Part shown: piece after piece, positions 16,365 through 25,419 of the stretch
Layout of the letters: every line of letters starts with the position of its first letter
Position numbering within the stretch: the first letter of the stretch is position 1
NCBI RefSeq assembly: GCF_016526145.1
Contig: NZ_JADDUE010000001.1
Coordinates: 620,001-684,000 of the forward strand
DNA from: Saccharopolyspora galaxeae
GTDB taxonomy: Bacteria; Actinomycetota; Actinomycetes; Mycobacteriales; Pseudonocardiaceae
Length of the DNA stretch: 64,000 nucleotides
Direction: 5' to 3'
Made by a program: the position numbers and the translations under genes
Notes under the pieces: generated by a model
Told to the model about the DNA's origin: nothing
Databases searched by the model: none
Seen by the model: the letters and a program-made list of their open reading frames with translations, nothing else

Positions 16365-16868
16365 TCAAGCCGTGGGCGGCGCCGGCGCACCGCGCGTGTC
16401 GAGGACCCACGTGCCGGAGATGCCGAAGTCCACGCCGCCCTCGGCCGCGGCGCTGAGCACCGCCGAGTACTGCTGCACTTCCACGTGCTCCAGCCGCGCC
16501 GCGTCCGGCGGCAGCCGCAACGTGTAGGAGTGCCGCTCGTCCGGCCCGAACACCGGTGCGCGCCCGCCGACCTCTTGGCCCTTGTCGTCGCGGTAGATGT
16601 AGACGACCTGCCACGGCGTCGCGGACACGTCGCCCGGCACCGAGATCTGCAACGGGGCGCCCTCCGGCACGCGCAGTTCACCGACCGGGTCCGGCGCGGG
16701 CGGGGAGCAGCCTTCGCCGGTCGGTTCGCAGTAGCGGGCGGGCGCGACCTCGACGGACTCGCCGTGCGAGTAGAAGGTGACCTGCGGGTCGGCGGGCGCC
16801 GAGCAGCCCGCGAGCGCGGCGGCAACCACCGGGCTCGCGGTGAGCAGCGCCTTCAGTCCTCGTTGCAC
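16365..16868 (-). CDS. DUF2771 family lipoprotein
   Basis: A 167-residue secreted protein. The N terminus (basic residues, hydrophobic stretch, then AALAGCSA) is a lipoprotein signal with the lipid-modified Cys near residue 22. The remainder is a beta-rich domain matching the actinobacterial DUF2771 family, as in Rv0875c. Two further cysteines (CEPTGEGC) may form a disulfide. The function is unknown. It starts 9 bp after the stop of the upstream MFS gene on the same strand, forming a conserved two-gene unit. GTG start at 16868. Confidence 0.78.
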   Translation of the reverse strand: MQRGLKALLTASPVVAAALAGCSAPADPQVTFYSHGESVEVAPARYCEPTGEGCSPPAPDPVGELRVPEGAPLQISVPGDVSATPWQVVYIYRDDKGQEVGGRAPVFGPDERHSYTLRLPPDAARLEHVEVQQYSAVLSAAAEGGVDFGISGTWVLDTRGAPAPPTA

Positions 16869-16877
16869 GCCGCGAGC

Positions 16878-18581
16878 TTACGACCCGGCCACGTGGCCGG
16901 CGGTGCCCGGTTCCTGCGATCTCGGCAACAGTCCCGCGCCGTGCCCGGCGAGCACGGTCTGCGCCAGGAGCAGACCAAGCAACGCGGCGAGCACCGTGAA
17001 CCCGATCCACCACACCGCGGGCAGCAGCACGCCGAGCGCGCCGCCGAAGACCCAGCTCAGCTGCAGCACCGTTTCGGAACGGCCGAACGCGGAAGCCCTC
17101 GCCCGCTCGACGACGTCCCGCTGCACCACCGCATCCAGGCACACCTTGGCCAGCGCGCTCGCGGTGGCTCCGACGAGCGCGGCCAGCACGGCCATCGGCA
17201 GCCCGGCGAGCACGGCCGCGACCACCGCCACCGCGAACGCGGCGCCGAGGCAGCTCACGATCAGCCGGTCCGGCTTGCCGAACCGCATCCGGGAACCGGC
17301 GGCATTGCCTGCGAAGCCGCCGAGCCCGGCGGCGCCGCCGACCGCGCCGAGCAGCACCAGCTGCAAGAACGGGTCCTGCCGAGTGCCTTCCTTGATCACG
17401 AAGGCGGCGAACAAGGTGAGGAAGCCGGTCAGCAACCGGATGCCGCCGTTGCCCCACAGCGCGACGACCACGTGCCGCCCGAGCGGAGCCCGCCGCCGGT
17501 TACCGGCAGGTACTTCGCCGCGCGAGCTCTCCACCCGGTCCGAGAGCCGCAGACCTGCGAAGATCCCGGCGACGGCCAGCGCGGCCATGAACCACAACGC
17601 CCCCTGCGAGCCCAGCAGCCAGGCGACTCCCGAGGCGATCGCGCCGACCACTCCGCCGGCGGCCATGCCGAAGGTCGTCAGCCGCGAATTCGCCGTGGTC
17701 AGGCTGATCGCGTCCGGCAGCACGCGCGGCGTCATGGCGGCCTTGAGCACGCCGAACGACTTCGACAGCACCATGCAGCCCAGTGCGGCCGGATACAGCG
17801 CCCAGCCGTCGAAGTTCAGCGCCATCACCGCCGCGAGCAGCACCCGCACGCCGAACGAGACGGCCAGCGCGGTGCGGCGGCCGTGCCGCAGCCGGTCCAG
17901 CGCGGGGCCGATGACGGGCGCGATCACCGCGAACGGAGCCATCGTGATCAGCAGGTACAGCGCCACCTTGTCCTTGCTCTCCGCGGTCGCGGCGGAGAAG
18001 AACAGGGTGTTCGCCAGCGCCACGGCCATCGCGGCGTCCACTGCGTAGTTGACCATCACCGCGTAGGTGAACCTGGCCAGGCCGGACTCGGCGGCGCCGT
18101 CTGCGTGCGCGGCGGAGAAGAACAGGCGCATCAGCCGCCACGTCAGCTGGCGGCCGCGCCAGGCCGCCACCCGCGTGACGGTGATCTTCCGGGGCGGTGC
18201 GTCCGCCCCGGCGGACTCGTCGCGATCCTGCTGGTCCGCAGCGCCGGGATGGTCGTCCGGCAGCGGGGGCAACGTCCGCGAGTGCGGCTCGGCGCGGTAC
18301 TCCGGGTCCTCCTGCCAGGGATAACGACGCTCCGTGCGCCCGGCCCGATCCGCTGTGCGCGACTGCTGCTCGGCGGACGAAGCTCGATCCTCCGGGCGCG
18401 AGGGCGGAGCCTGATCGCCTGCCCGTGAAACCCGTTGCCCGGCGGATGCCCGTCCGTCAGCGGAGACCCGGCCGCGCCTGCCGCGCCGCCCGGCACCCCA
18501 CCCCGGTCGACCGCTCGCCGAGCTCTGTTGATCACCGCGCCTGAACCCCACGACTTCATCGTCCCCCAAACCGCCGCGCAC
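16878..18581 (-). CDS. MFS-type membrane protein with long charged N-terminal region
   Basis: A 567-residue protein. The first 150 residues or so are hydrophilic and rich in Arg, Asp, Gly and Pro. About twelve membrane segments follow, beginning near FTYAVMVNYAVDAAMAVAL and including an MFS-like loop (GPALDRLRHGRRTAL). It corresponds to Rv0876c of M. tuberculosis by neighbours and size; the transported substrate is unknown. GTG 18581 gives the longest form; a GTG about ten codons in is possible, and the exact start is uncertain because the N-terminal region is not conserved. It is followed 9 bp later by the DUF2771 lipoprotein gene, suggesting the two work together at the envelope. Confidence 0.82.
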   Translation of the reverse strand: MRGGLGDDEVVGFRRGDQQSSASGRPGWGAGRRGRRGRVSADGRASAGQRVSRAGDQAPPSRPEDRASSAEQQSRTADRAGRTERRYPWQEDPEYRAEPHSRTLPPLPDDHPGAADQQDRDESAGADAPPRKITVTRVAAWRGRQLTWRLMRLFFSAAHADGAAESGLARFTYAVMVNYAVDAAMAVALANTLFFSAATAESKDKVALYLLITMAPFAVIAPVIGPALDRLRHGRRTALAVSFGVRVLLAAVMALNFDGWALYPAALGCMVLSKSFGVLKAAMTPRVLPDAISLTTANSRLTTFGMAAGGVVGAIASGVAWLLGSQGALWFMAALAVAGIFAGLRLSDRVESSRGEVPAGNRRRAPLGRHVVVALWGNGGIRLLTGFLTLFAAFVIKEGTRQDPFLQLVLLGAVGGAAGLGGFAGNAAGSRMRFGKPDRLIVSCLGAAFAVAVVAAVLAGLPMAVLAALVGATASALAKVCLDAVVQRDVVERARASAFGRSETVLQLSWVFGGALGVLLPAVWWIGFTVLAALLGLLLAQTVLAGHGAGLLPRSQEPGTAGHVAGS

Positions 18582-18597
18582 AGCGCCGACCCGCGTG

Positions 18598-19458
18598 TCA
18601 CTCCGGGACGAACCGGACGCGGTAGACGTGCGGCCAGAGCTTGCCGGTCAGCAGGAACTCGTCGGTGCCGGGCACCGCCGCGATCCCGTTGAGCACGTCG
18701 GTGCCCGCGCGCTCCGGGCCCCGCAACAGCCCCGAAGCGTCCACAACCGCGGTGACCTGCCCGGATGCCGGGTCGATGCGCAGGATCTCGTCGCTGCCCC
18801 AGACGTTCGCGAACACCTGCCCGCCGACGCACTCCAGCTCGTTGAGCTCGTCGACCGGCTCCCCGCCGGAGCGCACGGTGACCGAGCCGAGCTCGGCGAA
18901 GCTCGCCGGGTCGCGGAACGTCAGCTGCGAGCCGCCGTCGCTCATCACCAGCCGCGAACCGTCCGCGCACAGCCCCCAGCCCTCGCCGGAATACCGCACC
19001 CGCCGCAGCTCACGCAGGCTCTGCCGGTCCCGCTCCAGCGCGACCCCTTCCTGCCAGGTGATCTGCCAGATACGGTCACCGGCGACGGTGATGCCTTCGC
19101 CGAAGAGCGCCGACGGGAGTCGTTCTTCCCGGAGCACGCGCCCGGTGTCCGGGTCCAACGCCCGCAGCGCCGACCGCCCGTGCTGCCCGGTGCCCTCGTA
19201 GAGGGTGCCATCGGACAGTTCCAGGCCCTGGGTGAACGAGGAGCGGTCGTGCGGGAGCACGCGAGTCACCATCGCTCGCAGGTGTGGCACGCTCGCCGCG
19301 TGCCCCAAGCCTTGATCGGACTGCTCGCGCTCGTGCTGGCCCTCGTGCTGCGCTGGTACGTGCGCCGTGCACGCGCCAACGCCCGCCAGCAACGTCAAGA
19401 TCACACCGGCCAGGTTGCCGCGCAGCGCAGCGCGGCGGGGGAGAACTCCGGTTCGCAC
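18598..19458 (-). CDS. Glutaminyl-peptide cyclotransferase (glutamine cyclotransferase family), probable lipoprotein
   Basis: A 286-residue beta-propeller enzyme converting N-terminal glutamine of peptides to pyroglutamate. The family's opening HDRSSFTQGLELSDGTLYEGTGQHGRS is present, as are WQEGVALERD, GEGWGLCADGSRLVMSDG and NVWGSDEILRIDPASG, ending with DEFLLTGKLWPHVYRV. The N terminus has a basic region, a hydrophobic core (AGVILTLLAGVGAC) and a cysteine in lipobox context, so export and lipid anchoring are likely. GTG 19458 is the best start for the signal peptide; the ribosome-binding site is weak. Its stop is 17 bp downstream of the divergent-side MFS start. Confidence 0.85.
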   Translation of the reverse strand: MRTGVLPRRAALRGNLAGVILTLLAGVGACTAHVPAQHEGQHEREQSDQGLGHAASVPHLRAMVTRVLPHDRSSFTQGLELSDGTLYEGTGQHGRSALRALDPDTGRVLREERLPSALFGEGITVAGDRIWQITWQEGVALERDRQSLRELRRVRYSGEGWGLCADGSRLVMSDGGSQLTFRDPASFAELGSVTVRSGGEPVDELNELECVGGQVFANVWGSDEILRIDPASGQVTAVVDASGLLRGPERAGTDVLNGIAAVPGTDEFLLTGKLWPHVYRVRFVPE

Positions 19459-19515
19459 CCCGAAAGCCTGACACGGGCAGCGGGCACCCCGAGCGCGTAC
19501 GGCACAATCGAGCAT

Positions 19516-20409
19516 GTGACGCCTATGCCTGCTCCGACCACTGACCCGGATCCGCTCGGATTCCGCGGGGAGCCGAGCGGCGAGCCAGCGGCGGACCGGA
19601 TCGATCCGGCCCCGCTCGACCCGGCCCCGCTCGACCCGGCGCTGGCCGCGGCCGTGGACACCGCCCGCGCCGCCGCCGAAGAAGAGGCGGCACCGGCGAC
19701 CGGCCCGATCGGTTCGCCGGTGCTGACGGTGGACGATGCCGAGGACGCGCCGGTCGGCGCGCACGTCGGCGTGGAGCCGGAGGGCGACGGCGTCGCCACG
19801 CACTACTTCGAGTCGAACTACCCGGGTTACGTGGGCTGGCGCTGGGCCGTGACGGTCGCGCTCGCCGCCCCGGACGAGCCGGTCACGGTCAGCGAGGTCG
19901 TGCTGCTGCCCGGGCAGGACGCGCTGACCGCTCCGGCCTGGGTGCCGTGGCACGACCGGGTCCGGCCCGGCGATCTGGGCGCCGGCGACCTGATGCCCAG
20001 CTCCCCGGAAGATCCGCGGCTGGCGCCGGGCTACCTCTCCGGCGGGGACCAGGCGGTGCAGGACCTCGCGCACGAGGTGGGCCTCGGGCGCACGCGGGTG
20101 CTCAGCGACGAGGGCAGGCTCGCCGCCGCGGAGCGCTGGCTCGCAGGCGATTTCGGTCCCAACAGCGAGACCGCGAAGATGGCGCCCGGCGCGTGCGGGA
20201 CCTGCGGGTTCTTCCTGTCGCTGGCCGGGCCGCTGCAGGCGGCGTTCGGCGTTTGCGGCAACGAGATCGCGCCCGCCGACGGCCGCGTGGTGCACGTGGA
20301 GTTCGGCTGCGGTGCGCATTCCGAGGCCGAGGTGGACACCTCATCGACGGTGCCGGTGGCCGAGGTCGTCTACGACGACACCACGCTGGACTTCGAGTCG
20401 CGCGGGTGA
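19516..20409 (+). CDS. DUF3027 family protein with cysteine cluster
   Basis: A 297-residue cytoplasmic protein of the actinobacterial DUF3027 family (Rv0877-like). The N terminus is Pro/Asp-rich with the tandem DPAPLDPAPLDPAL. The conserved core starts near residue 90 (THYFESNYPGYVGWRW) and includes VLLPGQDALTAPAWVPW and LSDEGRLAAAERWLAGDFGP. A cysteine set, CGTCGFF, then CGNEIAP and FGCGAHSE, could bind zinc; this is inference. The biochemical role is unknown. GTG 19516 is used, with ATG 19525 as an alternative. The stop overlaps the next gene's GTG by 3 bp (GTGA), coupling it to the GHKL ATPase. Confidence 0.82.
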   Translation: MTPMPAPTTDPDPLGFRGEPSGEPAADRIDPAPLDPAPLDPALAAAVDTARAAAEEEAAPATGPIGSPVLTVDDAEDAPVGAHVGVEPEGDGVATHYFESNYPGYVGWRWAVTVALAAPDEPVTVSEVVLLPGQDALTAPAWVPWHDRVRPGDLGAGDLMPSSPEDPRLAPGYLSGGDQAVQDLAHEVGLGRTRVLSDEGRLAAAERWLAGDFGPNSETAKMAPGACGTCGFFLSLAGPLQAAFGVCGNEIAPADGRVVHVEFGCGAHSEAEVDTSSTVPVAEVVYDDTTLDFESRG

Positions 20410-23384
20410 ACGGTCCCGACGTGTTCGGCACGGCCGGGCTGCGGCGGGCCGTGCTCGGGTCCTGGGAGTCTTCCCCGACGAGGTTCCGCGAGGACGCCAA
20501 CGCCGAGGAAGACCTCCGGCTCGGTGGTTACCGCGACCGGCTGCTGGTGGAGCTGGCGCAGAACGCGGCGGACGCGGCCGGTTCCGACGGTGTGCTCTGG
20601 GTCCGGCTGGAGTCCGGTGAGCTGCGGATCGCGAACACCGGAGCTGCGCTGAGCGCTGCAGGTGTGGAGGCGCTGGCTTCGCTGCGTGCCTCGGCCAAGC
20701 GCGACGGCGCGACGGTCGGCCGGTTCGGCGTGGGGTTCGCCGCCGTGCTGGCGATCACCGACGAGCCCCGCGTGGCGTCGGTTTCCGGATCGATCGGCTT
20801 CTCCGCGCAGCGCACCAGGCAGGAAGCGGCGCAGCTGCCCGGACCGGCCGAGGAGCTCGAAGCCCGGGAGGGCTCGGTCCCGGTGCTGCGGCTGGTGTGG
20901 CCGACGCAGGAGCAGCCGCCGGAGGGGTTCGACACCGACGTCCGGCTGCCACTCCGGTCCGATGTGGACGGTGATGCGCTGCTGGCCGGGTTCGCCGAGC
21001 ACGCCTCGGACCTGCTGCTTGCGCTGCCCGCGCTGCGCGAGGTGCGGGTCGGCGCGCAGTCCTGGCGCCGCGCGGACGAGGGCGCTTCGCGGGTGGTCGT
21101 GCGCAGCCCGCACAGCATCGACCGCTGGTTGCTGCACCGCGTTTCCGGACGGCTGGGGGAGTCCGCGCTGGAAGGTCTCGGCGCGGAAGCCCGGCGCGGC
21201 GCGGACTGGTGGGCCTGCTGGGCGGTGCCGCTGGACCCCGACGATGTGCCGAACCCGTTGGCCGAGGACGTGCTGCACGCCCCGACGCCCACCGAGGAGC
21301 GGCTGTCGCTGCCCGCCCGGCTGCTGGCAGGCGTGCCGCTGGAGGCCGACCGGCGCCGTGCCGCGGCAGCGCACGCGACGGACTCGGTGCTGACGTTCGC
21401 CGCGGAGAGCTATCCGGACCTGGTGCTGAAGATCGCCGCGCAGCACCGCCCCGCACTGGTGCCGCTGCCCGGCTTCCCGCTGTCCGATGTGGACGACAAG
21501 CTCCGGCAGGGCGTGCTGGACCGGTTGCGGGTGACCGAATGGCTGCCCGGCGGGGCCGGCGGCGCGGTGGCTCCGCACGGGGCCGTGGTGCTGGACTACT
21601 ACTCGCCGGAACTGGTGCGGCTGCTCTCCGACGTCGTGCCCGGCCTGCTCGCTTCCGAGCTCTCCGATGCTTCGCAGCGCCGCGCGCTGAGCACGCTGGA
21701 GGTGCCGCGGCTGGGCGCGGCCGACGTCGTGGAGGCGGTTCGCGGGCTGGAACGCCCCGCCTCCTGGTGGTACCGGCTCTACGAAGCGCTCGCTCCGATA
21801 CAGCGCACCGACCTCAACGCGCGGGAGGAGTTCGCGGCGCTGCCGGTCCCGCTGGCCGACGGCCGCACCGTCACCGGCGTCCGGGACGTGCTGCTCAGCG
21901 AAGGCGACTCGGACACCGGCCCCGCCGCCGTGCTGTCCACTCTGGACATAACGGGACTGCGCATCGCGCATCCGGACGCGGCCCACCCGCTGCTGGAGCA
22001 GCTCGGCGCGCACCGGGCCGGGCCTGCGGAATTGCTCAACTCCGCCCCGCTGGCCGAGGCGGTGCGCGGCAGCGTCGCCGAAGCCCAGGCGGGCGCGGAC
22101 GTGCTGCCGCTGACCGAATCGGTGCTCGGGCTGGTGCGCGATTCGCACCCGCACGACTGGCTGGCCGCGCTGGCGCTGCCGGACCGCGACGGCGACTTCC
22201 GCCGCGCCGACGAACTCCTGCTGCCCGACGCCGCGCTGCTCGACGTGCTGGATCCCGACGAGATCGGGCCGGACGCGCCGCTGTCGGTGCTGGATTCGGC
22301 GTTCGCCGGGCGCTGGCCGCGCGAGCTGCTGCGGTCGGTCGGGGTGCTGGACGGCTTCGCGCTGCACGTGGAAGAGGACCCGGTGGAACCCGACGAGCGG
22401 TTCGCCGACAGCGCGCAGTGGTGGCGCGAGCAGGAAGTGGCCTCGGCAGGCGCGTGGCCGCCCGCCCGGTTCAGCACGGTCCGGGACCTCGACCTGGTCG
22501 CCGACGACGCTTGGCCAGCGGCGATCCGGATGCTGTCCGGCTCCGCCGACGTGCAGCGCATCCTGCAGGACCCGCACAGCCACCCGGCGTGGTGGCTGTC
22601 CCGGTTCGCGCTGCTCGGCGGCGCGCCGCCGCGGCACTGGCGGCTGCCGGAATCCGAAGAACTCGCCGGGATCTACGACCCGGTTCCCGGCGTGGGCCTG
22701 GACTCCCGCCAGTTGCGGCTGGCCGGGGTGCGCGGCGAACTCCGCATCGACGACCCGGGCGACGCGGCCGATCTGGTGGCACGTCTGGGAGATCCCGAGC
22801 GCACCATCCGCGCGGGCACCGCGCTGCGCGCGCACCGGGAACTGGCGAACGCGCTCGCGGACGGAGTGCTCGAGGCCGGTTTCACCGAGCCCCCGGAATC
22901 CGTGCGGTCGATCTCCGGTGCCGTGGTCAGCGCCGAGCGAGCGGTGGTGCTGGACGAGCCGTGGATGCTCGGCGTGCTGGAGGCGCCGCTGGTCGTCGCG
23001 GGCGGGGGAACCGACCAGTTCGACGCCGAAGCGCTCGCCGAACTGCTGGACCTCCCGCTGGCCTCCGAGGAGAGCACCATGCAGGTGCTCGGTGAAGGCC
23101 GCGTGCAGCCGTGGCGGGAAGTCGGCCGGGTGCCGACCGCCTGCGAACTCCTCGGCATCGTGGTGCCCGCCGGCTCGGTCGCGCTGCACGACGGCCTGCG
23201 GGTGAGCACGCGCGCGGGCGAGCAGCGGGTGCACTGGTGGGTCGACTCCGCCGGAGCCGTGCACGCCGAACGCGCTCCCGACGGGCTCTCCCGCGCCTTG
23301 GCCTGGGCCGCGGGGGCCTGGCAAAGCCGGTTCGCCCTCGCCGCGCTGCTGGCGGATCCGGAAGGCGTCACGTTGCTGCGGTGA
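20406..23384 (+). CDS. Large protein with Hsp90/sacsin-like GHKL ATPase domain
   Basis: A 992-residue protein. The N-terminal 150 residues form a GHKL ATP-binding domain: LLVELAQNAADAAG is the N-box (Glu49, Asn53, Asp56), LRIANTGAAL is the G1-like segment, and VGRFGVGFAAVLAI around 105-115 is the glycine-rich lid. This arrangement is typical of the sacsin/Hsp90-like subgroup. The remaining 800 residues are Ala/Leu/Arg-rich with no recognised domain. A chaperone or ATP-dependent remodelling role is plausible but unproven. It is translationally coupled to the DUF3027 gene. The protein is unusually large and its C-terminal part deserves structural prediction. Confidence 0.82.
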   Translation: MNGPDVFGTAGLRRAVLGSWESSPTRFREDANAEEDLRLGGYRDRLLVELAQNAADAAGSDGVLWVRLESGELRIANTGAALSAAGVEALASLRASAKRDGATVGRFGVGFAAVLAITDEPRVASVSGSIGFSAQRTRQEAAQLPGPAEELEAREGSVPVLRLVWPTQEQPPEGFDTDVRLPLRSDVDGDALLAGFAEHASDLLLALPALREVRVGAQSWRRADEGASRVVVRSPHSIDRWLLHRVSGRLGESALEGLGAEARRGADWWACWAVPLDPDDVPNPLAEDVLHAPTPTEERLSLPARLLAGVPLEADRRRAAAAHATDSVLTFAAESYPDLVLKIAAQHRPALVPLPGFPLSDVDDKLRQGVLDRLRVTEWLPGGAGGAVAPHGAVVLDYYSPELVRLLSDVVPGLLASELSDASQRRALSTLEVPRLGAADVVEAVRGLERPASWWYRLYEALAPIQRTDLNAREEFAALPVPLADGRTVTGVRDVLLSEGDSDTGPAAVLSTLDITGLRIAHPDAAHPLLEQLGAHRAGPAELLNSAPLAEAVRGSVAEAQAGADVLPLTESVLGLVRDSHPHDWLAALALPDRDGDFRRADELLLPDAALLDVLDPDEIGPDAPLSVLDSAFAGRWPRELLRSVGVLDGFALHVEEDPVEPDERFADSAQWWREQEVASAGAWPPARFSTVRDLDLVADDAWPAAIRMLSGSADVQRILQDPHSHPAWWLSRFALLGGAPPRHWRLPESEELAGIYDPVPGVGLDSRQLRLAGVRGELRIDDPGDAADLVARLGDPERTIRAGTALRAHRELANALADGVLEAGFTEPPESVRSISGAVVSAERAVVLDEPWMLGVLEAPLVVAGGGTDQFDAEALAELLDLPLASEESTMQVLGEGRVQPWREVGRVPTACELLGIVVPAGSVALHDGLRVSTRAGEQRVHWWVDSAGAVHAERAPDGLSRALAWAAGAWQSRFALAALLADPEGVTLLR

Positions 23385-23393
23385 GGCGGGCTG

Positions 23394-23699
23394 CTAGCCG
23401 TCGAGTCCGGCGAGTCCCTTCCACGCGCCGCGGGAGCCGCGGCGGGACGCGGAGCGCTGCCAGCGGAACACTCCGTAACCGATGACTCCCAGCACGAACC
23501 CGGCGGTGCAGGTCCAGAACTGCACGCTCTGCGGTGCGACCACGGCGAACAGCACCGCAGCGGCCAGCCACAGCAGCGTCCCGGCCAGCACCACGGGCGT
23601 CGGCTCGGCCAGCCTGCGTGGCAGCGCGGGCACGGTGTGTGCACGGGCTGGCGGTGTCGCCGCTGGTGAGGCGGGGGCGGATGCACTGTCGTCGGCCAC
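23394..23699 (-). CDS. Small membrane protein, DUF2530 family
   Basis: A 101-residue protein with a Pro/Ala-rich cytoplasmic start and two membrane helices (about VVLAGTLLWLAAAVLFAVV and FWTCTAGFVLGVIGYGVF), followed by a basic WQRSASRRGSRGAWKG tail. This is the pattern of DUF2530, as in Rv0879c. The function is unknown. GTG 23699 is chosen; longer frames upstream would overlap the divergent permease gene. Convergent with the GHKL ATPase gene, with 9 bp between the stops. Confidence 0.75.
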   Translation of the reverse strand: MADDSASAPASPAATPPARAHTVPALPRRLAEPTPVVLAGTLLWLAAAVLFAVVAPQSVQFWTCTAGFVLGVIGYGVFRWQRSASRRGSRGAWKGLAGLDG

Positions 23700-23745
23700 G
23701 TCGGGCAGGCTACCCCGGTAGTCGGCAGCAGGGTGAGGGTCAGTG

Positions 23746-25293
23746 ATGGCGGAGGACACTCCCGGGCAACCGCTCCCGGAGGCGGGCGCCGAAGGCGTCG
23801 TCGAGCAGGGCGTTGACCCGGGCGGGCGAACCGCGCGGCGGCGCGGCGGCATCGGCGCGCTGGACCGCTACTTCAAGATCACCGAGCGCGGTTCCACGCT
23901 GAACCGGGAACTGCGCGGCGGCCTGGTCACGTTCGTGACCATCGCCTACATCATCGTGCTCAACCCGCTGATCCTCGGCAGCTCGTCGCCCGACTCGCCC
24001 ACCGCGAAGCGGGACGTGCTCGGCGACATCCTTACCGTGCCGCAGGTGGCCGCGAGCACCGCGCTGGTCGCTGGCGTGATGACGCTGCTGTTCGGCCTGA
24101 TCGCGAACTACCCGTTCGCCATCGCCGCCGGGCTGGGCATCAACACCCTGCTGGCGGTGACCATCGCCGCGCAGGTGAGCTGGCCGGAGGCGATGGGCCT
24201 GGTGGTCGTCGACGGCATCATCATCCTGATCCTGGTCGCCACCGGGTTCCGCACCGCGGTGTTCAACGCGGTGCCGCCGCCGTTGAAGGCGGCGATCGCG
24301 GTCGGCATCGGCCTGTTCATCAGCTTCGTCGGGCTGGTCGACGCCGGGTTCGTGCGCCGCCTGCCGGACTCGGCGAACACGACGGTGCCGGTGGGGCTGG
24401 GCATCGACGGGTCGATCGCGTCCTGGCCGACCGCGGTGTTCGCGTTCGGCCTGCTGCTGACCGCGGTCCTGGTCGCGCGCAAGATCCGCGGCGGCATCCT
24501 GATCGCCATCGCGACCAACACGGTGGTCGCGATCGTCGTCGAGTCGCTGGTGCACTCGGGGTCTTCGGAGGACACCGGCAGCACCGGCTGGAACCTGGGC
24601 TATCCGGCGCTGCCCGATCAGATCGCCGGGCTGCCGGACCTGTCGCTGGTAGGGGAGATCTCGTTCGGCGCGTGGACGCGGCTGCCCGCGCTGGCCGCGG
24701 CGATGCTGGTGTTCACGCTGGTGCTGGCGAACTTCTTCGACGCGATGGGCACGATGACCGGGCTCGGCAAGGAGGCCGGGCTGGCCGATCGGGAAGGCAA
24801 CCTGCCGGGCATCGGCAAGGCGCTGGCCGTCGAGGGCATCGGGGCGGTCGCCGGGGGCGCGGGCTCGGCCAGCTCCAACACCGTGTTCGTCGAGTCGGCC
24901 TCGGGCATCGCCGAGGGCGCGCGCACCGGGCTGGCGAACGTGGTCACCGGCCTGCTGTTCCTGGCCGCGATGTTCTTCACGCCGCTCTACCAGGTCATCC
25001 CGGTGGAGGCGGCCGCGCCCGCGCTGGTCGTGGTGGGCGCGATGATGCTGGCGCAGATCCGGGACATCGACCTGTCCGACTTCACCATCGCGCTGCCCGC
25101 GTTCCTGACGATCGTGGTCATGCCGTTCACCTACTCCATCGCGAACGGCATCGGCGTCGGCTTCATCAGCTACGTGCTGCTGCAGTCGGCGACCGGGCGG
25201 GTGCGCGCGGTGCACCCGCTGATGTGGGTCGTGTCCGCGGCATTCGTGCTGTACTTCGTCGCCGATCCGGTGAGCGCGCTGTTCGGCGCGTGA
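23746..25293 (+). CDS. NCS2-family purine permease, AzgA-like
   Basis: A 515-residue permease with about 13 membrane segments. The start of the transport domain, LNRELRGGLVTFVTIAYIIVLNPLIL, is typical of AzgA-type hypoxanthine/guanine/adenine transporters. The substrate-site regions are FFDAMGTMTGLGKEAGL and GAGSASSNTVFVESASGIAEG, in which SNTVFVES replaces the more usual TTTSYIES but keeps the family pattern. It likely imports purine bases with protons. ATG 23746 follows a GAGG; the GTG one codon upstream is also possible. Its neighbour on the left is read divergently with 46 bp between them. Confidence 0.88.
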   Translation: MAEDTPGQPLPEAGAEGVVEQGVDPGGRTARRRGGIGALDRYFKITERGSTLNRELRGGLVTFVTIAYIIVLNPLILGSSSPDSPTAKRDVLGDILTVPQVAASTALVAGVMTLLFGLIANYPFAIAAGLGINTLLAVTIAAQVSWPEAMGLVVVDGIIILILVATGFRTAVFNAVPPPLKAAIAVGIGLFISFVGLVDAGFVRRLPDSANTTVPVGLGIDGSIASWPTAVFAFGLLLTAVLVARKIRGGILIAIATNTVVAIVVESLVHSGSSEDTGSTGWNLGYPALPDQIAGLPDLSLVGEISFGAWTRLPALAAAMLVFTLVLANFFDAMGTMTGLGKEAGLADREGNLPGIGKALAVEGIGAVAGGAGSASSNTVFVESASGIAEGARTGLANVVTGLLFLAAMFFTPLYQVIPVEAAAPALVVVGAMMLAQIRDIDLSDFTIALPAFLTIVVMPFTYSIANGIGVGFISYVLLQSATGRVRAVHPLMWVVSAAFVLYFVADPVSALFGA

Positions 25294-25401
25294 CCTCCGG
25301 GCCGCGTTCTGCCACCTTGGGTGCCTCGCTGCGGCAGCCGTGTTCTATGCTCCGCCGCACCCGCGCCGGAAGGCGGGGTTTGTCCGAATTGCCGCCAGAT
25401 A

Positions 25402-25416
25402 GTTTGGTAGACTAAC
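25402..25416. promoter_or_regulatory. Candidate MarR operator overlapping its own -10 box
   Basis: GTTTG-GTAGA-CTAAC is an imperfect palindrome (half-sites GTTTG and GTTAG) typical of the AT-rich inverted repeats bound by MarR proteins. It contains TAGACT (25408-25413), a -10 match six bases before the GTG start of marR, so the gene appears leaderless and autoregulated. Confidence 0.6.
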
Positions 25417-25419
25417 GAC

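Noticed and set aside
20370-23324. A 984-codon minus-strand frame opposite the GHKL ATPase gene
   Set aside because: It is a mirror of the strong plus-strand gene, rich in Arg, His and Gln with no recognisable motif.
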